This document shows, piece after piece, positions 9,709 through 19,497 of a stretch of 64,000 nt of DNA. The notes beneath the pieces are model-generated. The model saw only the letters and a program-made list of their open reading frames with translations, was not told where the DNA came from and made no database searches. A program made the position numbers and the translations under genes. How positions within the stretch are numbered: the stretch's first letter is position 1; each line of letters starts with the position of its first letter. Origin of the DNA: Adiantum capillus-veneris (lineage: Eukaryota; Streptophyta; Polypodiopsida; Polypodiales; Pteridaceae); contig CM043965.1 in the NCBI GenBank assembly GCA_014529385.2, positions 66,488,190 to 66,552,189 on the forward strand. Direction: 5' to 3'.

Positions 9709-10443
9709 ATGTCACTTACCTCTGACGTATTGGTATGCATAGTAGATCTACCTATCGAGGCTCTTGTTACAGAAGATGCGCAATATGCACAAAATTGGAT
9801 AGTAGATTTTGGTGCAAGTTTCCATGTGACACCACATAGAGAGTGGTTCTTTACTTATTCTCACTCTTGTGGCAAAGTGAGACTTGGTGATGCTTATGAA
9901 CTAGACATTGAGGGTGTCGAAAACGTCCATCTAAGGAATGGCACGCACTTTACTTTATGTAATGTCAGACATGTGCCCAAGTTCATTAAAAGCTTGATTT
10001 TTGTTGGTATGCTTGATGATTTGGGCTACAGCACCATGTTTGGCAATGGTTCCTGGATAGTACGCAAAGGTAAACTTGTTGTACTTAGAGGTCAGAAGCA
10101 TGGTACCTTGTATTCCATGCATGTGTCAGATGTTGGTCATGATTACATATCTATAGTCGAGCTACCGTCTACTGAGTTGTGGCATTGCCTGCGAGGTCAT
10201 ATTAGCAAAAAAGGAATGAGAATTCTGACTCGTTTTGGCTACTTACCTGTCTTGTCTTATGTTGAATTTCTTGTTTGTGAGCACTGTATGTATGGAAAAC
10301 AGACTAGGTCCGTGCACTTACCATCGGGTCAAAAGCATGCTGAACCTCTAGATTTAGTACATAGTGATGTTTGTGGTCCTATGTCAACCAAATCTCTAGG
10401 GGGGGCTAGCTATTTTGTGACATTCATAGATGACTCTACTTGA
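9709..10443 (+). pseudogene. Copia protease, GAG-pre-integrase and start of integrase (element A)
   Basis: Protease active site at residues 30-36 reads WIVDFGA, so the Ser of Asp-Ser-Gly is Phe. LCNVRHVPKFIKSLI ends the protease. The integrase zinc-binding region follows (WHCLRGH, then CEHC), and then the first catalytic Asp in LVHSDVCGPM and VTFIDDST. A TGA at 10441 stops the frame in the middle of the integrase core. Confidence 0.75.
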
Positions 10444-11015
10444 AAGGTGTGGGTATATCCTTTGAAACATAAGGATTAATTTTATCCTGTGTTCTATAAT
10501 TTTTCGGCACTTGTTGAGAATCAGTCTGGCAAGAAACTCAAGAGGTTGCGGATTGCTGACAACGATGGAGAGTATGTCTCCAAGGAGTTTGACAATTTTT
10601 GTGCTAAAAGGGGGATTAAAAGGATGTTTACTGCACCATACACACCAGCTTAGAACAGAGTTTCTAAGCACATGAATCATACGATCCAGGAAAGAGTCAC
10701 AGCCATGCTTTCTATGGCAAATCTCACACAAGGATTTTGGGCAGAAGCCGTCTTGACCGCAATGCACATTATAAATCGTTCGCCAAGTACGCCATTGAAT
10801 TATGAGATTCTATAAGATTTATGGTCTATACGTAAGCCCCACTATGACCATCTACGTGTTTTTGGTTGTGAAGCTTATGCTCATGTGCCTAAACAACTTC
10901 GACAGAAGCTAGAGCCAAAGTCACACACATGTATTTTCATTGGATATGGTAAAGATGGAGAGATGGTATATCGTCTCTGGTATTCAGAATCCGTCAAGTC
11001 ATCCGTAGTTCAGAT
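10444..11015 (+). pseudogene. Copia integrase core, second half (element A)
   Basis: Follows the TGA in the same general frame. The region of the second Asp is RIADNDGEY at about 10548. The third acidic residue should lie in NGVAER, but the sequence reads a stop and then NRVSKH at about 10650, so the catalytic Glu is replaced by Lys. The domain end (FGCEAYAHVP, FIGYGKDGEM) is recognisable to about 10975. A minus-strand ORF over 10396-10767 is only its shadow. Confidence 0.65.
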
Positions 11016-12147
11016 GTGATCTTCAATGATTCGAAAATGCATAAACAACCTATTAAGGAAATAGAGGTTCGGAGAGTCACTTTTGAGGATGTTGCCTTAG
11101 AGACAGTGAAATCAACTCAGCGGGCTAGTGATGTACCTTCCACTAGCAATGATCCAGAGGGAGCGGATAGCAATGGTCAAAGAGTGAGACGGTCTATTAG
11201 AGTCTCTCGTCCACCTGCGCGTTTCGAGCCAGGTCTTGATTACATCATTTTCACCGATTGCGGTGAGCGAAGCTGCTACCAAGAAGCCATGATGACAGAT
11301 GATGTGGTGAAGTGGGAGCAGGCTATGAAATTTGAGTATATCTTGATTTTGGCTAATGACACTTGGGACTTGGTAGAACTTCCAAATGATGCGAAAGCTT
11401 TACCTTGCAAATGGGTGTACAAGAAAAAATTTACCTCAGGTGACCCAAATCCAAAGTACAAGTACAAGGCTAGACTTGTAGCCAAAGGGTTCAAACAGCA
11501 AAAGGGAGTCGATTTTGATGGAATCTTCTCACCTATGGTCAAGATGACAACGCTTAGAACCATACTTGGTCTTGTAGCGATTGAGGACATGGAACTTGTC
11601 CAAATGGATGTGAAGACATCGTTTCTTCATGGGGATCTCGATGAGGATGTTTACATGCAACAACCTGAAGGGTTTGTTCAAGGAGAACACATCTCGTGAG
11701 GAGCTAGTATGTAAGCTCAAAAAGGCACTTTATGGCTTAAAGCAGGGTTCAAGGCAGTGGTATCATAAATTTGATGCATGTATGAGGTCTCAAGGGTATA
11801 AAAGGAGCAAAGAGGTTCACTACTTGTACATAAGAAAGCTAGATGATGGCTCGATGATCATTCTAGTTTTGTATGTTAATGACATGCTTATAGCTGGGAA
11901 ATCCATTGCGGAGATTGTCAACTTGAAGAAAACACTTAGCAACAATTTTGCAACAAAAATTTGGGGGATGCTACACACTTTCTTGGCATGTGAATCAAAA
12001 GAGATCGCAAACGTCGTATTCTTGAGTTATCTCAGGAAAAATACATTGAGAAAGTTTTGCAGTGTTTCAATATGCAGGGGGGAAATCATTGAGTACCCCA
12101 ATGTAGGCATCCTTGAAACTCATAAAGGAAGATGCACCCAAATCTAA
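11016..12147 (+). pseudogene. Copia reverse transcriptase of element A, frameshifted
   Basis: 11016-11699 covers the connector and RT fingers/palm (WEQAMKFEY, KWVYKKKF, ARLVAKGFKQQ, and MDVKTSFLHGDL with the first catalytic Asp). A frameshift near 11690 leads to 11629-12147 with KALYGLKQGSRQWYHKF and LYVNDMLIAGK, where the usual YVDD reads YVND. RT copies the element RNA into DNA. Loss of the first Asp of the pair would abolish this. Confidence 0.75.
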
Positions 12148-12827
12148 TGCTGAGCGAGCTGAAATGGCTAAGGTACCATATTCTTCGGTAGTGGGCAGTC
12201 TCATGTATGCTATGGTGGCCACAAGACCAAACATTGCTTTTGCAGTGGGAGTGGTGAGCCGATATATGGAAAATCCTGGCAGCAAGCATTGGGAAGCAGT
12301 GAAGCACATTCTTAGGTACCTCAAAGGTACGGTCGGTAAGTGTTTACGCTTCAGGAATAGTGATGCATCCATCGTTGGGTTATGCGGATGCAGACTTTGC
12401 GGGTTGTGTTGACAATAGGAGATCGAGATTTGGCTATGTCTTCATATTTGTTGGAGCAGCAGTATCTTGGAGGTCATGTCTTCAAGATTGAACGTCGTCT
12501 TCCACTACGGAAGCAGATTACGTTGCATTGTCAGATGCAAGTAAAGAGGCTGTATGGTTATCTCGCTTGGTCAAAAATCTTGGCATTGATGAGATTCCAA
12601 TGATATTTTATGATAGTCAGAGTGCTCTTGCATTGGCAATGAATCCCGTGTTTTACTCCAAATCGAAACACATTGAAGTCAGGTATCATCTCGTGAGTGA
12701 TTTCTTGGCCAAAAAGGTCATTGATTTGGTCAAGGTACACACTGACGACAACCCAGCAGATGCTTTGACGAAAGGCTTAGCTTTGCAGCGGTTTACACAT
12801 TGCAATGAGTTCATGGGTATAGGTTAA
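12113..12827 (+). pseudogene. Copia RT tail and RNase H of element A
   Basis: 12113-12412 is the end of RT (SLMYAMVATRPNIAFAVGVV, then KHWEAVKHILRYLKGT). After frameshifts, 12528-12827 is RNase H, including FYDSQSALALAMNP, KHIEVRYH and HTDDNPADALTKGL, and it ends FMGIG before the polypurine tract. RNase H degrades the RNA of the RNA-DNA hybrid. Confidence 0.75.
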
Positions 12828-12880
12828 AGCCACTAGATTGCTTCACGGTTGTACATACCAGGTCACTTGGGCTGCGTTGG

Positions 12881-12896
12881 CCTTCAAGTGGGAGTT
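12881..12896 (+). other. Polypurine tract of element A
   Basis: CCTTCAAGTGGGAGTT directly before the 3' LTR. B and E have related tracts in the same place. Confidence 0.7.
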
Positions 12897-13106
12897 TGTT
12901 GGGATTCAGGCCAATTGACCGGATATCTCACTTACTACTAACCCATCTACTAACTTAACCTATATACACTTATTCTTTGATACAAAAGAATAAGGAGCTA
13001 CAATAGGATAACATTGCTGTGCGCTCCACCCCACCCAAAGCAGGTCCCTCTCTCCCTCTCTCTGCTCTCGCACTTGCAGTCGCACACTCTTCCCGCGGCA
13101 TCTTCA
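12897..13106 (+). repeat. 3' LTR of element A (210 bp)
   Basis: TGTTGGGATTCAGG to GGCATCTTCA, closely similar to the 5' LTR outside the microsatellite. It is followed at once by CCAGG (13107-13111), the second copy of the target duplication. Confidence 0.9.
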
Positions 13107-13648
13107 CCAGGTACTCTGCACACCACAAGCAACAAGCTTGTGATGAGGCTAGGATTAGCACTTAATCCTAAAAGGCTTTTTTTCAACTCCTAAAGGATGC
13201 CGAGGGAGCGTGGCATCGTGGAGAACATGGGTCAACCTTGCAAAGAAGGCCACAAACAAAGATGTGTTCTTCGCATTGTGTCATACCTACACATTGAGGA
13301 CACAATGCCTGCTTCACTTTATGCTTCATGCACGCCAAAGACAAGGGGAAAAGTTAGGCAAAACTCCATAAGATCTTTGGAGAAGGGTTTCCTATACACA
13401 ATGTGGAACAATATATTTGTGGACCTCAGAAGGCTTCAACAAGCTGTGCTTAGTTTGTGTTGAGATTCCCCATGCTCAATTGCCCAAATCGTGCACTAAA
13501 GGACAAGGCTTGCAATCCCATATTTCCATTTTCTCTATCTTATGTACATTTTTGTACATTACACGCATTCATGTACATTTTCGATAGGCTATTGAAGCTC
13601 CACTTTGACTATGCTTTCACAATGAAGTCATTGCAAAAGTGCTAGGAG
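13107..13648 (+). other. DNA flanking element A, no recognised gene
   Basis: Continues the sequence split by A. Two ORFs (13197-13463, 88 codons, and 13457-13645, 62 codons) show no family features that I recognise. They run into the H3-like ORF and could hold upstream parts of it, but no H3 tail sequence is seen. Confidence 0.3.
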
Positions 13649-13993
13649 GTGATCATTAAGGTGGAGGCACTTCTCAATTCCATTGGCTGTCAGTGTGAAA
13701 ATGTGTCAATTGTTGTTGCAAAGAACATAGGGGAGACCCATGAGATTGCTCAACAAGTGTCAATGAGTGGACGAGCCTTCTTTGCTTGCACAATGAAGGA
13801 GGTGCTCCAAAGCTATGTAAATCAATATAGAATGCAAACAATGGTGTTGGAGGCGATTCAAGAAGCTACGGAGACCCAAATCATTTCTGTGCTGGAGAAT
13901 ACCAACATGTGTGCCATGCATGCAAAGAGAGTGACTATACAACCAAAGGACATGCAACTTGCACGCCGATCGAGGCAAGACTTTGAGCATTAG
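13649..13993 (+). CDS. Histone H3-like ORF, divergent, without the N-terminal tail
   Basis: 114 codons. The last 65-66 residues align without gaps to the C-terminal half of the histone H3 fold. EAIQEATE matches the H3 alpha-2 motif ALQEASE, and [19 protein letters not shown] corresponds to the H3 region EDTNLCAIHAKRVTIMPKD, followed by QLARR. By eye about 30 of 65 positions are identical. Residues 1-48 match neither the H3 tail nor alpha-N. The C-terminus reads RSRQDFEH instead of the usual IRGERA. It may be a tail-less H3 variant, an exon of a divergent or centromeric H3, or a decayed retrocopy. The open frame over the fold argues against great age. Confidence 0.55.
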   Translation: MIIKVEALLNSIGCQCENVSIVVAKNIGETHEIAQQVSMSGRAFFACTMKEVLQSYVNQYRMQTMVLEAIQEATETQIISVLENTNMCAMHAKRVTIQPKDMQLARRSRQDFEH

Positions 13994-14201
13994 CCAAAGT
14001 GAAACTTATATTTTTATATTATCCACCTTGCTTTTGTATCCAAACATTTTGATAATAATCAAAGGATTCAGAGTTTTGTATCTTCTATGTCCAAAATCAT
14101 TTATGATTTTTAGCTTCTTAACGTTTTACAGTTAAATGATATCTATGAATTGAAAAACCTTTGGATCCACAAGTGTCAAGGGAGTGTGTTTTTGCATGAC
14201 C

Positions 14202-14592
14202 ACTTGAGTTCAAGCAAAATATGAGCTTTTCTGGTGTCCTGGGGTGCACACAAGGCTAGAAAAAGCAAAAAGGGGGGGTGGCCACAAGGGCACATAGATC
14301 AACCAAACATAGTGTCTTGGGGTGCACACAAGGCCATAAAAAGTAAAAGGTCCTTGTTTGGTTGATCTGCATGCCCTTGTGGCCACCCCCCTTTTTTATT
14401 TTTTCTGGCCTTGTGTGCACCCCAAGACACCCAAAAAAGCTCACATTTTGCTTGAATTCAAGCGTCCACACAGTACTTCACCCCATACCCCTGTTTGATC
14501 TACACGCCCTTATGGACACTTCCCGTTTTGCTTTTTTTGGCCTTGTGCAGAGTGGCAGGACACCAAAAAATCTCAGATTTTGCTTGAATTCT
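14202..14592. repeat. Foldback element: about 107-bp inverted repeat with a third partial copy
   Basis: The left arm (14202-14308) and right arm (14356-14462) are near-complementary over their length. Shared marks are CTTGA-TTCAAGCAAAAT, GGGGTGCACACAAGGC, GGTGGCCACAAGGGC and GATCAACCAAAC. The 47-bp spacer itself holds another short copy of GGGGTGCACACAAGGCC. A third, more diverged copy in the right-arm orientation lies at 14491-14592. The arrangement resembles a foldback or MITE-type repeat. No transposase is present. Confidence 0.75.
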
Positions 14593-14798
14593 AGTGTCCA
14601 TGCATCCATTCTTTCCCTCCCCTTCACTACGACACAAATTACAATGAGTTGTTTAGCAAAGCAAAAAGGACACCCATTAGTAAATGACAACATCAAGTTT
14701 ATGATTTTTTAAAACTTTGAAACGTAATTGAAAAGAATGTACACGATAGAGAGGCAACTCCATATATTTCATTACTTTTGAGAAGCAAGAAAGTTGCA

Positions 14799-16195
14799 TT
14801 ATTCATTTGAGGTACCCATAATTTTCTTAGCCATTTCTTGGCGTCTCTCTTGCACATAAGGCAACTCCCCGGCCAGGAGGGAGTGCACTATTGCCTCAAG
14901 GTCATTTGACCCAACAGAGGCATGTATTCCTATTTGGGCAAGCACCTTGCCACAGAAGCCAGTGCCAAATGCTGCGCATACAAGCGATCTACGCACTAGG
15001 AACACAAGATGAGTAGTTTGGGCAATGGTTCTTAGGCTCAAAACTTTGCTCAAAGCTTTCAAAGACCACGTCATGAAATGGCCTTGGGGAGTGAGCTCAT
15101 TATGTACAATAGCAACATCGTCAGGGGGAAGTTCTCCTATGTAATATACAAGGGAAGATTGTGGTCCAAAGGCTGTCCTCTTGCCACCCATCCATGCTGC
15201 AAACTCATTTAGCTCCAAGGCATCCTATCATAAACCAATCAAGGGTAAGATAAAGATAATCAAGGTGAGAAAAAACAAATTTGAAAGTAGGGTAGAATTT
15301 ACCTCCGCTCCTTGTCCTCCTCCTCTCTATTTCCCTTAGCATCCAAGTTGATGCACGACTTCACCGCATCCACGAACTTTGGCTCATTAGAGGGGGGGGG
15401 GGTTTTGTGGTGGAATAGGCATCCTTTCCACCACAACCTTTGCTTGCATGGCCTGGAAATCTTCCTCGGCCACGTACAACTGATCTACTAAAAAAACATA
15501 CACATGCAACACATAAGTGCGCTAGCGTCAGTGACGGAGTCACCGAGTGGTAGGATCTTGCTTTCAAGGGCATCTGTCATGTGGTCTAGGGAAAATTGGG
15601 CGTTGGTGCATAGCACACTTAGGAACTCATCCATGTGTAGTCCAAATGCTTTCTCCAAGTCATGAAAAGAAGAAAATCCTTCCTATCCACTACCACTGAC
15701 GATAAGCGGTTGATCTTTACTTCTGGGATTACCTCATCTGCCAGAGGAGCATCCTCTAAAGTGATACTAGTGCTAGCCACAATGATGGGTTTTTAACCAC
15801 CTCCTCAAGCCCCCTAGGATACTCAAGTTGAAGTGCTTGGCCTTCGGCCGAAGGTTCATGCGGACACCCTGTTGCTCCACGGCATCCTTGATGATGGAGC
15901 CAACTTGTGGATGTAGTGCAAAAGATTGCAAGGCAACTAGATCCCTGCATGTTGGGGGATCCATGAATATTAAAATCTCGGTAAATGCATCCATGTGAAG
16001 GGAGTTTATGGCGTTAAGGTCGGGGAGACGAGTGAAAAAGGTGTGAAGTTCCAGCTTTCTATTGTAGTTGGTGTCATTAAGGAAGAGGGTGAAGCATGAG
16101 AAAGGGGTGGATGTGGGTACAAAACTAGAGGCCATGGATGCATCCATATCTAGTTCGAAGTGTCGACAGAAAGTGGGAGAGCTCAAGGGTTGCAA
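14799..16195 (-). pseudogene. Unrecognised minus-strand gene candidate, at least two coding blocks
   Basis: Block 1 (16195-15773, 140 codons) contains LHMDAFTEILIFMDPPTCRD and LHPQVGSIIKDAVEQQGVRM. Coding character continues in another frame at about 15690-15490 (HDLEKAFGLHMDEFLSVL). Block 2 (15227-14799) starts after TTTATGATAG, a plausible 3' splice site, and reads on as LELNEFAAWMGGKRTAFGPQ to a stop. I do not recognise any family. It could be a host gene with introns, or a broken transposon ORF. The frame change near 15770 suggests decay or a small intron. Confidence 0.3.
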
Positions 16196-16199
16196 GAGT

Positions 16200-17130
16200 G
16201 AAAAGTGACAATGAGTTGTTGAGACCCCCCTTTTATAATGATGACCTTTTTTGAAAAAAAGACACTTTTTTCAAAAATAGTTCAATAAAATGCCTTTTCT
16301 AGATGGGGCATCCAAATCATGTTATAAAAATGGACTTTTGTCTCATTGTGACACGTAGATATCAATAATAACTAAGAAATGTTACTGAACCAAGTTGTAT
16401 ACAAGACCGCTATTGTTGAATGAAAAATTATATTCAAAGTCCAAAATTTGCCAAAGCTAAGGAAATTGATTACAAAGGGGATTTTTCCTAAAACTGTAAA
16501 CCATTATAAAGCTATAACATTGATAGCATAGTTCCATCCATGTCCCAATCATCCTGGACCTTCATTTTGTCTTCCATTCTCTTTCCAATTTACAAACATT
16601 TAACAATAAATGAAGAAATGACCATATAACTTTGATGGACTGAAAATTTAGTGAAAGGATTCTCACCTTGTGACTTTGGAGACGAAATTGAGCTCGTTGA
16701 AGGTCCTCAAAACCCATAATGGCCAAATGTTCTCGCACGTTTCTGAGAGTTCAATGCTTGTTCACTTGGAAAATTTCCAAATCATCATTGGGCATCCTCA
16801 CTATAATGTCAAAGCTTGTATTAGCTCCATCTGCACAATGTAAGGGAGTCCACACTCCAAGCTACTCCAAGCTTGCACATCCAATGATCATAGTGAAATC
16901 GTACGTACAAGGAGGCACGGGATTTTAAATATCACATCCCAATACTTGATGGTTCAACCTTATAATGATACCTATCACCATTGTGCATGATCTCCACAAA
17001 ACCCCAGTTCTCTTCTAAAAGCCTACCTAAATCCTCACAATACACATCTTTACATACAAGCATTATGGTTGTCTCCGCAAATACAAACTCTTTAAAGATA
17101 TGCACAAAACTATGATTAGGAAAACACCAA
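16200..17130. other. No recognisable feature
   Basis: AT-rich DNA. Short ORFs only, the longest 69 codons at 16719-16928, without features. Confidence 0.4.
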
Positions 17131-17135
17131 CGTTA

Positions 17136-17592
17136 GGAAAAATTTGGACTCTCAAAGGGGCCCTATAAGGAGGTTTGACTTTGCCTCTCTTGTCCAAAGT
17201 GGGCAACCTGTGAAGTACATAAACGCTTTGTCAAAACCCTATCAACCAACATATCATTGGAAAGATCTTAGAAAGTAGGTTCTAAATCCACAAACCCTGA
17301 AAAATTTGGAGTTGATTTGAAGAAGTTATGGCCTCCCCACTAAAGCTGAAATGTGAGGAGAGATTTCATTTATAAGACGGAGTTGTCACATCAAAAAATA
17401 GAATCTTCTAGAATACAAGGAATCTGATGGCATGCTATATATCAATGGATAGATCTCGATGAGTACATTCCAAATCCAAAAGGTCCGACAAGTTTTGATT
17501 TCATTTGTAAAAATTTTACCATGCGCCCATTTTGGACAAGAGGGAGAAAGTCAAAGTCCTTATAGGGCCCATTTGAGAGTCCAAATTTTCCA
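17136..17592. repeat. Inverted repeat with about 70-bp arms and internally repeated loop
   Basis: The left arm 17136-17204 (AAATTTGGACTCTCAAA, GGGCCCTATAAGGA, CTCTTGTCCAAA) is matched in reverse complement by 17523-17592. Inside the 318-bp loop two related segments lie in direct orientation near 17265-17325 and 17440-17505; both contain AGATCT, then TTCTAAATCC or TTCCAAATCC, then TTTGATTTC or GTTGATTTG. No ORF spans the unit. Confidence 0.6.
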
Positions 17593-18019
17593 TAAAGCTC
17601 AAGTCCACAGAGCTTGAAGCTTTAGAATATTTCAAGGAGTTTTGGACATCTAATACCATATTTTGCTTGAAAGATGCTACCGACCATAAATCTGATTGTG
17701 GCCACTCTATACTTAACAAGGAAGATACCTTGATGGGTTCAAGCTTCCATAACCTTACGTAATAGTAAGTACAATATATGAGTGAGAATAAAAGAAAATT
17801 CTTTTGCGAATCAATTTGGCTGGGCAAATGTATGCAAAAATTGTTGCCCCAATATCCGCATGTATAACATTGAATGTGCCAAAAAGGCTATGAAGTGGCT
17901 GCTCCACCAATGTAAATGGAAATATGATTGCAAAAGCAAGACAAAATATAATTATGAACCATAAAAACATTACAGTGTGACGTCACACCCAACTTTGTAT
18001 TCTCAAAATATGTACTTAC

Positions 18020-18240
18020 AATGTGCTCGAAATCAAGCAGGTTGTTGCAATTGCATGCTTGACAGAAAACATGTTGCACAATGGCTACGGTCCCCTTGTC
18101 CTTGCCATTCTTGAAGACAAGGAGCTTTCCTTTCCAATGATGATCCAAGTTTGCACGGTTTCAAACACGGTGAGTGCCAATAGCAGATGGCTGTATGTAT
18201 ACCCAAGCACCTTTTGTGAACTCTAGAGGCACCCACTCAC
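18020..18240 (-). pseudogene. Exon-like coding fragment with a canonical splice donor
   Basis: The minus-strand reading EWVPLEFTKGAWVYIQPSAI, one stop, then LDHHWKGKLLVFKNGKDKG and CNNLLDFEHI looks coding. It is followed directly by GTAAGT (18019-18014), a consensus plant 5' splice site. The stop between the two parts suggests a pseudogene or a short intron. I do not recognise the protein. Confidence 0.3.
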
Positions 18241-18640
18241 CATCTATACCTCTTGTGTTGTGGCACGCAAGTGCAGTGACTCATCCTTTGGTCACCTTTG
18301 CGAGGTAGAGCTTGCCATGGGTGAGCAAAGGAAAGTAGCAGTAGGAGGAGGACCTTGCTTGTTGCTAAAATGCAGGTGGGAGAAAGGGAATGAGTTTGCT
18401 TGGTGTGTGTTGTCGTGCAGATACACTACTCACAGTTGCTAGCAAAGTGAGAACCATGCCAACAAACAATACGTCAACCAAGGATGAAGCTTGACACGTA
18501 GGTGCATGGAAACAATAGATGGATGTCAATCACCTACTTGACCTTCTAGAGACAATCACTACCAAGGGAAATCAACTCAAAACACACTATGTGTATGCGA
18601 TCGCTACCTTAAATACGACACTTATGCTCATTGGAACATG

Positions 18641-18890
18641 ACTTAACGTTGTCAAATCATCACAAAACTCAAGGGGTAACATCTACACACCTAGAGGACA
18701 CTACCCTAAAGTCTCTAAACCAATCTATTACCAGCAAGCACTTCGTGCAAAAAACACGTATGAAAACTTAACATTGTCGAATCATCACAAAACTCAAGGG
18801 GTAACATCTACACACCTAGAGGACACTACCCTAAAGTCTCTAAACCAATCTATTACCAGCAAACACTTGGTGCAAAAAACGTGTATGAAA
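18641..18890 (+). repeat. 125-bp tandem duplication
   Basis: Copy 1 (18641-18765) and copy 2 (18766-18890) differ at only a few positions (for example ACTTAACGTTGTCAAATC against ACTTAACATTGTCGAATC). The unit has no ORF. High identity suggests a recent slippage or unequal-exchange event. Confidence 0.85.
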
Positions 18891-19497
18891 ACATGCAGGA
18901 AATTACACATCACCGATTCTAAACATACTTTCGCCTAAAGTGTAATTAAACTCGTCAAGAATGCAATGACATGAAGCAATCCCTAAACGAATACACGGTT
19001 AGAGAGAAAACTCACTTCAAAGCTTGTAAGATAAATCTTCGAGAGGAGACCAAAATCATGCTAACTTGGTGTTGAAGCGTAGCTCTCACTGTTGCTAACA
19101 CAATGGTGTAGTCGCCTCCATGATGTAGCTTTTGTAGTACGCATAGAGAGGAGAAGAAGACCTCACTCCCTCTTGACACAAAGCACACAGTCACGGTACA
19201 CTTAGTAGAGCTCCAAAAGATGATTAATTAAAAAATTTCCTTTAGGGTTAAAAATATTGGCTTATATACCTCAGCCTTGGAGGTATTAACTCATCAAAAT
19301 CAACTCCTACTTTCTACCATGGGTTCTTCTTATATAAATAATTAATAAGTTACAATTTGGAACTTCTATTGAGTCTTGAAAAATAATTACACTTGAGTCC
19401 ATCAAATTAAATAATACAAACATGGGCTTTTCAGTTGTGGAGTGTCTTCCATTCAACACTCCCCCCCTTCGAGTTCATGTCGTCCTCGACATGATCT

